From Chloroflexota bacterium (GTDB lineage Bacteria > Chloroflexota > Anaerolineae > Anaerolineales > UBA11858): DNA of 5,197 bases. Where the stretch lies: assembly GCA_030666985.1 (NCBI GenBank), contig DAOUWT010000203.1, positions 1 to 5,197 of the forward strand. Reading direction: 5' to 3'. How positions within the stretch are numbered: the stretch's first letter is position 1; every line of letters begins with the position of its first letter. A program made the position numbers and the translations under genes. The notes under the pieces are model-generated. The model was not told the DNA's origin and did no database searches. It was given only the letters and a program-made list of their open reading frames with translations. Of this stretch, positions 5,057 to 5,197 are shown one piece after another.

Positions 5057-5145
5057 GGGGAGGTGCCAGAGTGGTTGATTGGGGCCGCCTGCTAAGCGGT
5101 TGTCGGGGTAATTCTCGACCGTGGGTTCGAATCCCACCCTCCCCG
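5057..5145 (+). tRNA. tRNA-Ser(GCU)
   Basis: This serine tRNA reads AGC and AGU. Acceptor arms GGGGAGG (5057-5063) and CCTCCCC (5138-5144) pair fully, discriminator G. The anticodon stem GCCGC/GCGGT encloses CTGCTAA with anticodon GCT at 5091-5093. The long variable arm GTCGGGG/TTCTCGAC and T-loop TTCGAAT fit class II serine tRNA. CCA is not encoded. Probably cotranscribed with its neighbours. Confidence 0.97.
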
Positions 5146-5159
5146 CCTTCAACAGACAA

Positions 5160-5197
5160 GCCCTCGTAGCTCAGTGGATAGAGCACTTGGTTGCGGA
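5160..5197 (+). tRNA. tRNA-Arg(GCG), 5' part, cut by the window edge
   Basis: GCCCTCG (5160-5166) is the 5' acceptor arm; TA, then D-stem GCTC/GAGC around AGTGGATA (D-loop with GG), then the 5' anticodon strand CTTGG (5186-5190) and a 7-nt loop TTGCGGA ending at the window edge. By position the anticodon is GCG (5193-5195), arginine, reading CGC and CGU. The 3' half lies outside, so the 3' anticodon stem, T-arm and CCA cannot be checked. Confidence 0.88.

Overview
The window is a bacterial housekeeping region, probably from a Chloroflexota (Anaerolineae-like) genome. That assignment is inferred from an S16 protein with a long Glu/Ala/Pro-rich acidic tail, the ffh-rpsP-khpA-rimM order, and spacers filled with short repeats. 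No 16S or phylogenetic marker comparison was possible.

Layout, right to left on the minus strand: ffh (SRP GTPase, 4499-3177), rpsP (ribosomal protein S16, 3068-2517), khpA (KH-domain RNA-binding protein, 2239-2003), rimM (30S maturation factor, 2006-1443) and dprA (DNA-processing/recombination mediator, 1181-84). ffh has a good sigma70-type promoter (4573-4601). khpA and rimM overlap by 4 nt (ATGA). dprA has its own likely promoter (1231-1260) behind a 261-bp spacer, so it is probably a separate unit. On the plus strand, diverging from ffh, a tRNA cluster starts at 4952: tRNA-Ser(UGA), tRNA-Ser(GCU) and a tRNA-Arg(GCG) cut off by the window edge, behind an extended -10 promoter.

Functionally the minus-strand genes form a translation and protein-targeting cluster: SRP targeting (Ffh), a small-subunit protein (S16), the factor that matures the 30S head (RimM), and a small RNA-binding protein (KhpA). 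In many bacteria trmD and rplS follow rimM; here dprA follows instead.

No defence, CRISPR, phage or transposase genes are present. The unusual material is in the spacers. A 102-bp repeat lies in tandem between rpsP and khpA (2297-2500) and can fold as a three-way junction. Rearranged pieces of the same family lie upstream of ffh (4748-4860), including a hairpin with a compensatory base-pair change. Degenerate 7-8 bp period repeats occur in several gaps. Smaller points are a terminator-like hairpin inside rimM, a G-tract cluster just after rimM, and a hairpin that would cover the dprA ribosome binding site.
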